DNA of 64,000 nt from Staphylococcus kloosii (GTDB lineage: Bacteria > Bacillota > Bacilli > Staphylococcales > Staphylococcaceae), in contig NZ_CP027846.1 in NCBI RefSeq assembly GCF_003019255.1, positions 434,001 through 498,000 of the forward strand. The letters are read 5' to 3'. Made by a program: the position numbers and the translations under genes. Below, piece by piece: positions 34,547 through 43,314 of the stretch; the stretch's first letter is position 1; each line of letters starts with the position of its first letter. The notes beneath the pieces were generated by a model. That model did no database searches, was not told the origin of the DNA, and worked only from the letters and a program-made list of their open reading frames with translations.

Positions 34547-35200
34547 ATGAAATTCATGTTGAATAACGAATGGGTGAATATTGATTTTAAGCATGCATAT
34601 TGCATAGGTTACTCAGGACGCAACGTAGATAAAACAAAGGCGCATATTAGTGAATTGAAGAAATTAGGCGTACCAAAACCGGCGTCGATACCAGAAATTT
34701 ATCACTTATCTTCTGCATTATTTAAACAAGTAGACAGTATAGATGTAGTTGGCAATAAAACGAGTGGAGAAGCAGAAATTGTATTAATCTTTGATGGTGA
34801 ACAAAGTTATGTAACTTTAGGAAGTGATCATACTGACCGAGATTTGGAAACAGTAAGTATTCATAAGTCTAAGCAAGTTTGTGATAAGACTTTAGCAACA
34901 AAGTTATGGCATTTTGAAGACGTACAAGCACAATGGGATAATCTAAAATTAACCTCATACGTAATGGAAAATGGCAGATGGAAGTTATATCAACAAGATG
35001 CTGTCAGTAGTATTTTGCCTGTAGAAAAATTAATAGCATCTTTAACTAAAGAAGGGGCGAATTTAACCAATACAATTGTTTATTGTGGCACCGTACCATT
35101 AAAAAATGGTTTTTATTATCCACATAAATTTAAAGCTGAATTATTTAATTCTCAAGAGAATAATACGATTGAATTAACTTATTCAATAAATGAATTATAG
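34547..35200 (+). CDS. DUF2848 family protein
   Basis: This 217-residue soluble protein has the DUF2848 layout. Near the start is YCIGYSGRNVDKTKAHISEL, then the PKPASIPEIYHLSS segment. It has EAEIVLIFDGEQSYVTLGSDHTDRD and, near the end, NTIVYCGTVPLKNGF. The SDHTDR and CGT(V/I)P patterns remind one of fumarylacetoacetate hydrolase-like enzymes, and the family has been proposed to be hydrolases, but no activity is established. The ATG at 34547 has AGGAG 8 bases before it; the ATG at 34526 overlaps the same site. Confidence 0.75.
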   Translation: MKFMLNNEWVNIDFKHAYCIGYSGRNVDKTKAHISELKKLGVPKPASIPEIYHLSSALFKQVDSIDVVGNKTSGEAEIVLIFDGEQSYVTLGSDHTDRDLETVSIHKSKQVCDKTLATKLWHFEDVQAQWDNLKLTSYVMENGRWKLYQQDAVSSILPVEKLIASLTKEGANLTNTIVYCGTVPLKNGFYYPHKFKAELFNSQENNTIELTYSINEL

Positions 35201-35328
35201 AATTAATGTAAACAACGTAAAAATTCTAAATATTCAATAAAATTTAACTTAAGAGATACAATATATAGTTAAAGTATTATATAATTGCTTGTGAATTAAG
35301 TTTTAAAAATTTTGAATGAGGTGAATTT

Positions 35329-36231
35329 ATGAAGAAATTTTCGAAGTACGTTGCAGCACTCACACTAACTACAGCCGTTACTGTTTCAGCTCCACTTGGT
35401 ACATATTCTTCGACGGCACATGCAGAAAGCACAGCTACGCAAACTAAGCCAGCACCTAAACAACAAAATCAAGAAACTGTAGGCTCTGAGAATACGATGG
35501 CAGTGTCATGGTATCAAAATTCAGCCGAAGCTAAAGCATTGTATTTACAAGGATATAACAGTGCTAAAACTCAATTAGACAAAGAGTTAAAAAAGCAAAA
35601 GCATAAGGGCAAAGATAAGAAAAAATTAGCGATTGCATTAGATTTAGACGAAACTGTGCTTGATAATTCGCCATATCAAGGCTATGCAACACTCTATAAC
35701 AAGTCACATCCAGAAGGCTGGCATGAATGGGTAGAGTCAGCTCAAGCTAAACCGGTTTATGGTGCAAAAGAATTTTTACAATATGCGGATAAAAAAGGTG
35801 TCGACATTTACTACATAACGGATAGAGATTATCCTCAAGATTTTAAAGCAACACAACAAAACTTAAAAAATCAAGGTATTCCGCAAGCTACTAAAGAGCA
35901 TTTAATGCTGAAAAGTAAAAATGATAAAAGTAAAGAACCTAGAAGAGAAAAGGTTAAGAAGAATCATAATTTAATCATGCTATTTGGCGACAATTTATTA
36001 GATTTTGATGATCCTAAATCTCCATCTCAAGCAGACAGAGAAAAATTAGTACAACAACATAAAGATGATTTCGGTAAGAAATATATTATTTTACCTAACC
36101 CAATGTACGGTAGTTGGGAGTCTGCAGTTTACGGCAATAAAAACGACATTTCTGATGAACAAAAACAACAATTAAGAAAAGAATCTATCCATTATTTCGA
36201 TCCAAAATCTAAAAAAGTTAAACAACAATAA
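35329..36231 (+). CDS. Secreted acid phosphatase, 5'-nucleotidase e(P4) family (HAD class B/C)
   Basis: The protein has 300 residues. The N-terminus is a signal peptide (KKFSKYVAALTLTTAV, ending in AHA-ES); unlike H. influenzae e(P4), it has no lipobox Cys, so it should be released. The HAD nucleophile motif is ALDLDETVLDN (Asp105, Asp107), followed by YYITDRDYPQDFK and LFGDNLLDFDD. Members dephosphorylate nucleotides and other phosphomonoesters outside the cell. A Pro/Gln/Thr-rich linker lies between the signal peptide and the domain. A terminator follows. Confidence 0.88.
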   Translation: MKKFSKYVAALTLTTAVTVSAPLGTYSSTAHAESTATQTKPAPKQQNQETVGSENTMAVSWYQNSAEAKALYLQGYNSAKTQLDKELKKQKHKGKDKKKLAIALDLDETVLDNSPYQGYATLYNKSHPEGWHEWVESAQAKPVYGAKEFLQYADKKGVDIYYITDRDYPQDFKATQQNLKNQGIPQATKEHLMLKSKNDKSKEPRREKVKKNHNLIMLFGDNLLDFDDPKSPSQADREKLVQQHKDDFGKKYIILPNPMYGSWESAVYGNKNDISDEQKQQLRKESIHYFDPKSKKVKQQ

Positions 36232-36238
36232 TAAGATA

Positions 36239-36272
36239 AGGTGATGGACGTACGTCGTTCATCGCCTTTTTA
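36239..36272 (+). terminator. Intrinsic terminator of the phosphatase gene
   Basis: GGTGATG/CATCGCC stem extended by ACG/CGT around TACG, followed by TTTTTA. Confidence 0.8.
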
Positions 36273-36374
36273 TACATACAGAACTTAAAATTATACGTAG
36301 TAATTTACTTGTGGAAATTATTATTTTCATGCACGCTAAAAGGTGAAGGTTATTTAAACAAGGGGGATATTTTT

Positions 36375-37310
36375 ATGGAACGTATTGCAATACTGGGGAG
36401 CGGCACGATGGGGCATTCTATCGCATTGTCGTTTGCATTAGCAGATATTGATGTCAAGGTTTATGGCGTAAATGATGGCGATATAGCAAAAGCGAAAGAA
36501 GAACTGGCTAAAAATCTATCTTCATTGCACACACATGAATTGATTACTCAAACCCAAAAAGATGAGATACAGCAAAAAATTCAATTTAGTACATTGTTAG
36601 AGAATGTCGTTGATCAAGCATCCTTTATTATTGAAGCCGTGCCTGAAAAGTTAGCTATTAAACATGAAGTGTATAAAAAACTGAACAAGCTTGTAACTAA
36701 GGACGTCGTGTTAGCTAGTAATACGTCAGGATTCAAACTACAACAATTAACGGCAGCATATGATTATCCGAATAACTTTGTTATCACACATTTTTGGAAT
36801 CCAGCACATTTAATTCCGTTAGTTGAAATTGTAAAAAATGATAGTACTAATGAAGAAACTGTTGAGAGAACGAAAAAAGTGTTAAACGAAAGTGGTAAAA
36901 AACCAATAACGATTAATAAAGAGATTCAAGGTTTTATTGGTAATAGATTACAATTTGCGATGTTTAGAGAAGCACAACATTTACTCGATGCGGGCGTAGC
37001 TTCAAAAGAAGATATCGATGCGGCTGTTAGTTATAGCGTAGGTCGTAGATATTCGAGTATTGGTCCATTAATGACTGCGGACTTAGGTGGTTTAGATACG
37101 TTTAGCGCAATAGCGGACTATCTATTTGAAGATTTAAATAACGATGGCAAAGCTAGTGATACTTTAGCAGACTTAGTAGATAATGGTAATTTAGGTTATA
37201 AAACAGGACATGGATTTTATGACTGGTCAGAAAATGAACAATTACAAGATGCTATAAAGAAAAGGGATGCAACACTCATACATTTTCTTAAAGAAGATAA
37301 AAAATATTAA
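36375..37310 (+). CDS. 3-hydroxyacyl-CoA dehydrogenase family protein
   Basis: The protein has 311 residues. The NAD motif is IAILGSGTMGHSIALSF, the catalytic region is ASNTSGFKLQQL, then THFWNPAHLIPLVEIV with the His. The GFIGNRLQFAMFREA segment begins the C-terminal dimer domain. The FWNPAHLIPLVE loop is closer to the lambda-crystallin/carnitine-dehydrogenase branch than to the fatty-acid enzymes, so carnitine or a hydroxy acid is possible. The ATG at 36375 has AAGGGGG 9 bases upstream. It is a single gene with no thiolase beside it. Confidence 0.78.
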   Translation: MERIAILGSGTMGHSIALSFALADIDVKVYGVNDGDIAKAKEELAKNLSSLHTHELITQTQKDEIQQKIQFSTLLENVVDQASFIIEAVPEKLAIKHEVYKKLNKLVTKDVVLASNTSGFKLQQLTAAYDYPNNFVITHFWNPAHLIPLVEIVKNDSTNEETVERTKKVLNESGKKPITINKEIQGFIGNRLQFAMFREAQHLLDAGVASKEDIDAAVSYSVGRRYSSIGPLMTADLGGLDTFSAIADYLFEDLNNDGKASDTLADLVDNGNLGYKTGHGFYDWSENEQLQDAIKKRDATLIHFLKEDKKY

Positions 37311-37490
37311 AATATATGTAACTAACAATATTTTAATAAAAATATTGGCAAATCACCTATTATGACTTTTATTAAAAGTTTTCACCGTATTTAATTTATT
37401 AAAATTAGTTATAATCATTGAAAAAAATTTAAAAAAATACGATTAATAGCAAATTGATAGGGTAACCTCCCATAAAGGAGGTTGATTTTT

Positions 37491-38441
37491 ATGAGTAATA
37501 TTGTAGATTCATTCACTAGTGTGCTCGATAAAATTATAGGATTTTTACCAAATCTTATCGGGGCAATCGTATTATTATTAATTGCGTGGATTATTGCGAT
37601 AATCGTTAAGAAAATTATTGTGAAAGGTTTAGGAGCTTTAGGTTTTGAAGCTTGGTTACAGAAAAAAGGGTTAGTTGATGACCAAGGTGGCAATGCCAAT
37701 GCTGATGGAATTGTGCAAACTTTTGGTAAGTTAGCATACTTCTTCATCTTCTTACTATTCTTACCACCTGTATTTGATCAACTGAAAATGAAAGCTGTCT
37801 CTATGCCAATTAAAGGTATGATGACAAGCATGTTTAACTTTGCGCCTAAAATTGTTGTGGCAGTAATTATCCTAATTGTAGGTTTATTCATTGCTAAAAT
37901 ATTAGGTACTCTAGTTAAAAATGTCTTAGCTAACTTTAAAGTTAGTCGTTTTAATAAATATGTAAACTTTGGTGAGGACAAGAACAGTATTGATATACCG
38001 GTAGCAACAGGTTGGATTATTTCTACACTTGTTGGTTTATTCTTTACGGTACAAGCATTAAATACTGTTAACTTAAAAGTATTGAACAAAATTGGTGACG
38101 CAATTATCGGTTACTTACCATTAGTGATTTCTGGTGCTATTATCTTAGCATTAGGCTTTATCGGTGGTAACTTACTTGCTAAACTATTAAACAAATCTAC
38201 TGGTAACGCAATGTTAGCAGAAATCGCTAAATACTTAGTAATTATCGTTTCTGTATTTATGACATTAGATCAGTTACACTTTGCTAAAAGTATCGTTAAC
38301 GTGGCATTCTTATTAATTCTAGGTGCCGTAGCAGTAGCATTTGCGATTTCATTTGGTATTGGCGGTAAAGGCTTTGCTGAGCAACAACTTAGCAAGTTTT
38401 CTAAGAAAATGGAATCAAAAAACGATAACGATCGTCAATAA
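37491..38441 (+). CDS. TM-helix-repeat mechanosensitive channel-like protein
   Basis: The protein has 316 residues and at least five hydrophobic helices in three similar blocks. These are IVLLLIAWIIAIIVKKIIVKG, then VVAVIILIVGLFIAKILGTL, then IILALGFIGGNLLAKLLNK. The repeated pattern 'long hydrophobic helix, Gly, then Lys' fits the conserved TM-helix (PF05552) family, distantly related to MscS. The MscS beta-domain is missing. The C-terminus is charged (KKMESKNDNDRQ). The ATG at 37491 has AAAGGAGG 9 bases upstream. Its part in osmotic shock is inferred from the family. Confidence 0.8.
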   Translation: MSNIVDSFTSVLDKIIGFLPNLIGAIVLLLIAWIIAIIVKKIIVKGLGALGFEAWLQKKGLVDDQGGNANADGIVQTFGKLAYFFIFLLFLPPVFDQLKMKAVSMPIKGMMTSMFNFAPKIVVAVIILIVGLFIAKILGTLVKNVLANFKVSRFNKYVNFGEDKNSIDIPVATGWIISTLVGLFFTVQALNTVNLKVLNKIGDAIIGYLPLVISGAIILALGFIGGNLLAKLLNKSTGNAMLAEIAKYLVIIVSVFMTLDQLHFAKSIVNVAFLLILGAVAVAFAISFGIGGKGFAEQQLSKFSKKMESKNDNDRQ

Positions 38442-38492
38442 TGGATCGGAAAGGGACAATCCCATTCATTAAAACTTAAACATAATTATTTA

Positions 38493-38531
38493 CGCCTACG
38501 TTTAGAATCATTTAAGCGTGGGCGTTTTTTT
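38493..38531 (+). terminator. Intrinsic terminator of the TM-helix channel gene
   Basis: CGCCTACG (38493-38500) pairs with CGTGGGCG (38517-38524), extended by an inner TTTA/TTAAG region and followed by T7. Confidence 0.85.
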
Positions 38532-38653
38532 ATGCGATCATGTCAAAAAACAATGCATTTATGTGATGTTTATTAGCAACTATAGTAAAATAATTATGGA
38601 ATGAATTTGATGAATAAAATGACTATATTCGAAGTGAAAAGAAGGTAAATCTG

Positions 38654-39814
38654 ATGGGGAATAATTATGTATTAACAAACGGCATATTTTATACAGAAAA
38701 CGAAACGATTAGACATGGTTACCTAGTTATTCAAGATGGAAAAATTACTGAAATTGGGCATGGTAACTATGAGGGGAGTCTTGAAACAGTCGACGTTAAA
38801 GGTGCGAATGTTTTACCTGGATTTATAGACATCCATATTCATGGAGGCTACGGCGAAGATGCGATGGATGCAGACTATGATGGTTTAAAACATTTAGCAG
38901 AATCGCTAATGTCTGAGGGAACGACATCATTTTTAGCGACGACGATGACACAATCTAATGAAAATATTGAACGTGCATTAGCAAATATCGTTCAGTATTC
39001 AAAAGCGCAGGATGAATATAATGCTGCCGAAATTGCAGGTGTTCATTTAGAAGGCCCATTTATTTCTGAACATAAAGTTGGCGCACAAAATCCTAAATAT
39101 GTACAACGTCCACATGTAGCTCAAATTGAAAGATTACAGCAAGTGGCTGAAGGCAATATTAAAATAATGACATTTGCGCCAGAGGTTGAAGGTGCAAAAG
39201 AAGCATTAGCACGTTTTAAAGATGAAATTATCTTTTCTATCGGTCATACCGTGGCGACATTTGATGAAACGATGGAAGCGGCAGCGCATGGCGCTAAACA
39301 TATTACACATTTATATAATGCGGCCACGCCTTTTGAACATAGAGATCCAGGCGTATTTGGAGCCGCTTGGGTTAATGAAGGTCTGCATACGGAGTTAATA
39401 GGTGATGGAATCCACTCACACCCTGCAGCAGTTAAACTCGCATATAGACAAAAAGGAAATGAACATTTTTATCTTATTACTGATGCTATGCGTGCCAAAG
39501 GTATGTCTGATGGAGAGTATGATTTAGGTGGGCAAAACGTTATTGTTAAGGGCTCTGAAGCAAGACTAGCATCGGGTGCTCTTGCAGGTAGTATTTTGAA
39601 GATGAATGATGGCTTGCGTAATCTCATAGCGTTTACAGGGGATTCGCTTGACCATTTATGGCGTGTCACAAGCTTAAACCAAGCTATAGCGTTAAATATC
39701 GATCACAAAAAAGGGAGCATCAAAATTGGGAAAGATGCCGATATCGTGGTTTTAGATAATGATATGGAAGTTGTAACGACGATTAAAAAAGGAACTTTAC
39801 ACAATTATCAATAA
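38654..39814 (+). CDS. nagA: N-acetylglucosamine-6-phosphate deacetylase
   Basis: The protein has 386 residues and the amidohydrolase TIM barrel: VLPGFIDIHIHGGYGED (metal-binding His-x-His), GVHLEGPFISEHKVGAQNP (Glu ligand), SIGHTVATF, HLYNAATPFEHR and LITDAMRAKGMSDG with the catalytic Asp. It removes the acetyl group from GlcNAc-6-phosphate in amino-sugar recycling and use. No nagB is beside it. GAAGG lies 9 bases before the ATG. Confidence 0.93.
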   Translation: MGNNYVLTNGIFYTENETIRHGYLVIQDGKITEIGHGNYEGSLETVDVKGANVLPGFIDIHIHGGYGEDAMDADYDGLKHLAESLMSEGTTSFLATTMTQSNENIERALANIVQYSKAQDEYNAAEIAGVHLEGPFISEHKVGAQNPKYVQRPHVAQIERLQQVAEGNIKIMTFAPEVEGAKEALARFKDEIIFSIGHTVATFDETMEAAAHGAKHITHLYNAATPFEHRDPGVFGAAWVNEGLHTELIGDGIHSHPAAVKLAYRQKGNEHFYLITDAMRAKGMSDGEYDLGGQNVIVKGSEARLASGALAGSILKMNDGLRNLIAFTGDSLDHLWRVTSLNQAIALNIDHKKGSIKIGKDADIVVLDNDMEVVTTIKKGTLHNYQ

Positions 39815-39818
39815 TAAA

Positions 39819-39983
39819 AGAGGTAGCGAGACAGAAATCTGAATTGGATAAGAAGATTTTATAGTCTTGCTCCAGCAAAAATGACTAGGGTTGAATAAGC
39901 TTAATACAAGCTCGATTTCAATTCAGTCATCAACAGCCAATATAAAAAGAAAGTCTGGACAAATATCATGTTCCAGACTTTTA
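39819..39983 (+). repeat. Dispersed structured intergenic repeat, copy 2
   Basis: This copy follows nagA directly. It has GAGACAGAAATCT ... AGATTTTATAGTCTTGCTCC, the nested hairpin ATGACTAGGGTTGAA.../TTTCAATTCAGTCAT with inner AGCTT.../AAGCT, then CAGCCAATATAAAAA. It ends in a terminator hairpin AAGTCTGGA/TTCCAGACTT (39951-39980) with a T tail. Bases 39984-40212 are the AT-rich promoter region of the M60 gene. Confidence 0.78.
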
Positions 39984-40212
39984 TTGTGCAGTAATATATT
40001 AAGGAATTGATTCGTTAGTTTCACATGGAACAACATAAGTAAGAGAATGTTGTTGTCATTTAAAGATAAATTGTAGCTTTATATAACATAACGATAAAGT
40101 AAAAATTCTTCCCTATTTAGTAAAAATTACTGTGTAAAAAACAAGTAATATAATAGCGACTTATATTAAAGGTCGAAACTATTACTATATAGGAAAGGAT
40201 TTATTGCTAACG

Positions 40213-43086
40213 ATGAAACGACAACATAGTCATACTTTGAAACAACGACAAAAATATGCAATTCGTAAACTGAGTGTTGGGATAGCATCTGTATTATTTG
40301 GGACTTTTTGTTATTTAGGGCATAATGAAGCATCGGCTGCAGAACTAGCTAACAATGCCACAACTCAAACTTCTAATACACATCAAAATAACGTAGCCTT
40401 AACTCCAAATAACAAGTTAAACTCCGAAAGTTTGACGAAGCAAGCAACAGGAGTTCAAAACAATCAAGGTGCTTTAAAGGTTAATCAACATAAAGTACAA
40501 CAACAGACACAGGTTAATGTGAATAACCAGCAATCTGTTAATAAAAAGAACCAAACTACTCTTAATAAAGGAAATAATGAACTCCAGAAAGAAAATAAAC
40601 AAAATAATACGCCACAATTGTCGCAAACTCAGTCTGTGCAACAGCATAATGCTAATATGAGGCAACGCAATACAGACAATCATATTGAGAGTAAAAGTGC
40701 TAATGCGCAAATTCGACCGATGGCACAAGAAAAGGTTGTAGTGGGAACGGCGGTAAAAATTCGACCGGTAACCCAGCAAGCAACATCTCAATCAATACCT
40801 CAAGGGACACCTCAAGCACCTCCGAAAACAACATTTAATGAAACGATTATTTTACCTCAAACAAATGCTAGACCGGTACAAGTAAATGAAGTTAGAGAAC
40901 AAGTATATCGTAAGGCTGTGGAAGTACTTAAAGTAGGTAATAAAGCACAAACTTTAGGCGCGAGTAGAGGTAGTAATCACGCACGTGATAGTCTTGGATT
41001 TATTGTGCCTGCCAATACAAATTTATATGTAAGACAAGTGAAAGGTAATAATGTTGGCAATCTACGAGTGAATTTAGCGACTAATGATAGTCGCTTAAAC
41101 AAAACTGCAATTGTTAATAGCAATGGTGCGTGGACAGCGATTAAAACAACTATCGATAGCGCGGCATTTATCTTCATGCCTAAAGGATTAAATAAAGAAC
41201 CGCAAATTGAATATTACGTGGAAAATAACTTAGGTAAGGCACTGCCTACGTATCGCAAAGGTTGGAATCAGAAGCTATTTGAACGTAGATGGATTGAAGA
41301 GGATTCAAGTTATGCTTATGTCGATGGTACACATAATGCGTTGTTAATTCCTAAAATTGATCGTCACCATATCTTAAATATGAAAAATAATACTAAAGAT
41401 TATCAATTTAAAAATTTAGATGAATTAATAACATATTACGATGATATGATAAGCCATTACAATAAATGGGCAGGGCTTAATGACGATATCAATTCAGTTA
41501 ACTTTAATAATGGTTCTAAATACTTTAGCACGGCAGATAAAAATGGCGCAGGTGTGGCATATTATTCAGGTGAACATATAGCTACAAATGGTCAATCGAT
41601 TGCTAATTATTTACATAGAAGCTGGCTTTCTTTACACGAAGTAGGCCATGGTTATGATGGTATATTAACGGGTGATGTAGATATACAGTTAGGTGAAGTA
41701 TGGAACAATATATTTGCTCATCAATACCAACGCTATGTTGAAAAGAGCAATAGTGGTTGGCTCTATGGCAATGGCCAACGTAATTATCAAGCTAGTATCC
41801 ACAATCGTATGTTACAAAATAATTTAACGTTTGATATTAAGAAAGCTTCCTATAGGGAGAAATTAGATTTTATGACGCGTATGGTCAGATTAACTGGTAT
41901 TGAAGGCTTAACTACTATGTTACAAGACTTGCGTGCAGAAGCGGCAAACAATAAACTATCCTCAAACTTACCTAAATGGATAAGTGAATATTGGATGGCT
42001 AAACACAATGCCAATATATTGCCATATTTCAAGCTATATAATATTGAGGTATCAAAAGATACTGAAGATAAGCTAGAAACACTTCAACAATCTTATGTGT
42101 ATCCACTAGCGTTATTAATAACTAATGTAGATGAACGTCAAAGATACGTTAAAAAGCTAGGCTTAGAAACAGAATATGAGCTCGTAAGATCATCAGATTT
42201 AGCTGATTCACGAGTAAAAACGACTGCACAAATTAATTTACAGCTTAATGGGCAAAGATTAGCTCAAGATGCAGTGCTGAAGCTCGTAGATGGTAAAAAT
42301 ATTGTTGCTCAAGCCAGTATTCAAGATGGAGTAGCTAATTTCGCAAATTTAAGACCTGGAGTATATAAAGTTGTAGCACCATTTACGGAGAATAAATCGT
42401 TGCCTGATCATATATTTATTATCGTACGTGAAGGCGTGACTAATAACTTAACGGTGTCTTACCCTCAAATAGATGCACAACAAAGTTTTTATAGTCAAAA
42501 TTTAACTTTCAAAGGTATTAATAATAGAGAGTTTCTAAAAATTAATTATAACCCGGGAAATATGAGCGTAAAGCTACAACATCATGCAGGATTGCCACAT
42601 AATTTCTTTAAAGATGAATATGTGCATATCAAAATTATTAAACAAAACGGGGAAGTATTATTAGATGAGTCAATCGTTGGTAATCGTAATCTTGCAGCGA
42701 AAGTTCAACAATTTAAGTTATCATATGGCGATAAGATTATTGTTAAACATAGAGAAGCTAAGGGCAGACTTATACTTTCACGTGCAGAAACGAGAGAAGT
42801 TATCGAAGAACCATTCGCTAATAATCAAACAATAACATATACATTAACGAAAAATGGCTTTAAAATAAATAACGAGGCTGATTTTAGAACGAATGGTCGC
42901 TATATTACTGCTGTCATAGCAGATATTCAAAGATTTATTGAAACAGTAAATAATAATCCTGATGGGGACTACCGTGTAGTTTTAAGTAATATCATGCGTA
43001 GTATTCAGCATGGTGATGAACAATACAGACCACTTATGTTAAACCTGCTTAAAACTTACATTGATAAATTTAATTTAGATAGCTAA
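40213..43086 (+). CDS. Secreted M60-type (enhancin-like) metallopeptidase with YSIRK-like signal
   Basis: The protein has 957 residues. The export signal is YAIRKLSVGIASVLFG (a YSIRK/GxxS variant) with cleavage expected near SAA-AEL. Residues about 40-220 are a low-complexity Gln/Asn/Thr region. The peptidase domain has the zinc motif HEVGH (475-479) and, 15 residues after it, Glu495 in LGEVWNN; this is the HExxH(x)nE pattern of the M60/enhancin family, which degrades mucins. The C-terminal 300 residues contain Ig-like or carbohydrate-binding modules. There is no LPXTG anchor, so it is probably released or held by other contacts. The ATG at 40213 and the TTG at 40204 are both poorly spaced from AAAGGA. 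Confidence 0.78.
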   Translation: MKRQHSHTLKQRQKYAIRKLSVGIASVLFGTFCYLGHNEASAAELANNATTQTSNTHQNNVALTPNNKLNSESLTKQATGVQNNQGALKVNQHKVQQQTQVNVNNQQSVNKKNQTTLNKGNNELQKENKQNNTPQLSQTQSVQQHNANMRQRNTDNHIESKSANAQIRPMAQEKVVVGTAVKIRPVTQQATSQSIPQGTPQAPPKTTFNETIILPQTNARPVQVNEVREQVYRKAVEVLKVGNKAQTLGASRGSNHARDSLGFIVPANTNLYVRQVKGNNVGNLRVNLATNDSRLNKTAIVNSNGAWTAIKTTIDSAAFIFMPKGLNKEPQIEYYVENNLGKALPTYRKGWNQKLFERRWIEEDSSYAYVDGTHNALLIPKIDRHHILNMKNNTKDYQFKNLDELITYYDDMISHYNKWAGLNDDINSVNFNNGSKYFSTADKNGAGVAYYSGEHIATNGQSIANYLHRSWLSLHEVGHGYDGILTGDVDIQLGEVWNNIFAHQYQRYVEKSNSGWLYGNGQRNYQASIHNRMLQNNLTFDIKKASYREKLDFMTRMVRLTGIEGLTTMLQDLRAEAANNKLSSNLPKWISEYWMAKHNANILPYFKLYNIEVSKDTEDKLETLQQSYVYPLALLITNVDERQRYVKKLGLETEYELVRSSDLADSRVKTTAQINLQLNGQRLAQDAVLKLVDGKNIVAQASIQDGVANFANLRPGVYKVVAPFTENKSLPDHIFIIVREGVTNNLTVSYPQIDAQQSFYSQNLTFKGINNREFLKINYNPGNMSVKLQHHAGLPHNFFKDEYVHIKIIKQNGEVLLDESIVGNRNLAAKVQQFKLSYGDKIIVKHREAKGRLILSRAETREVIEEPFANNQTITYTLTKNGFKINNEADFRTNGRYITAVIADIQRFIETVNNNPDGDYRVVLSNIMRSIQHGDEQYRPLMLNLLKTYIDKFNLDS

Positions 43087-43102
43087 GTATTTAATTAAAA
43101 AT

Positions 43103-43152
43103 AAGACACTTATTCATTCGCATTTTTAGCGAGTGCTATAAGTGTCTTTTTA
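43103..43152 (+). terminator. Intrinsic terminator of the M60 gene
   Basis: AAGACACTTAT pairs with ATAAGTGTCTT; inside it is TCGC/GCGA. It is followed by TTTTTA. Confidence 0.85.
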
Positions 43153-43181
43153 TATTTTTTGAAGCGGTTAGGGGAAAGTGT

Positions 43182-43206
43182 GTTTTGGAATACAATTAAC
43201 GGGAAT
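43182..43206 (+). promoter_or_regulatory. SigB-type promoter before the SDR-TspO-crt operon
   Basis: GTTTTG (43182-43187), 13 bases, GGGAAT (43201-43206) agrees with the SigB pattern GTTTAA-N12-15-GGGTAT apart from two or three positions. It lies 108 bases before the first gene of the operon. The staphyloxanthin operon of S. aureus is SigB-controlled, which fits. Confidence 0.5.
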
Positions 43207-43314
43207 TTAATAACAGTAATTAAATAAATGATTTAATCAAGTTAAATAAGTTATTTTACGAATAATTTCTATTTAGAAAAGAATTAAAGTTCAATCACAT
43301 AGGGAAGTGAAATA

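Noticed and set aside
40474..40791. Minus-strand 105-residue reading frame inside the M60 gene
   Set aside because: It is an antisense shadow of the Gln/Asn-rich coding region and has no ribosome binding site.
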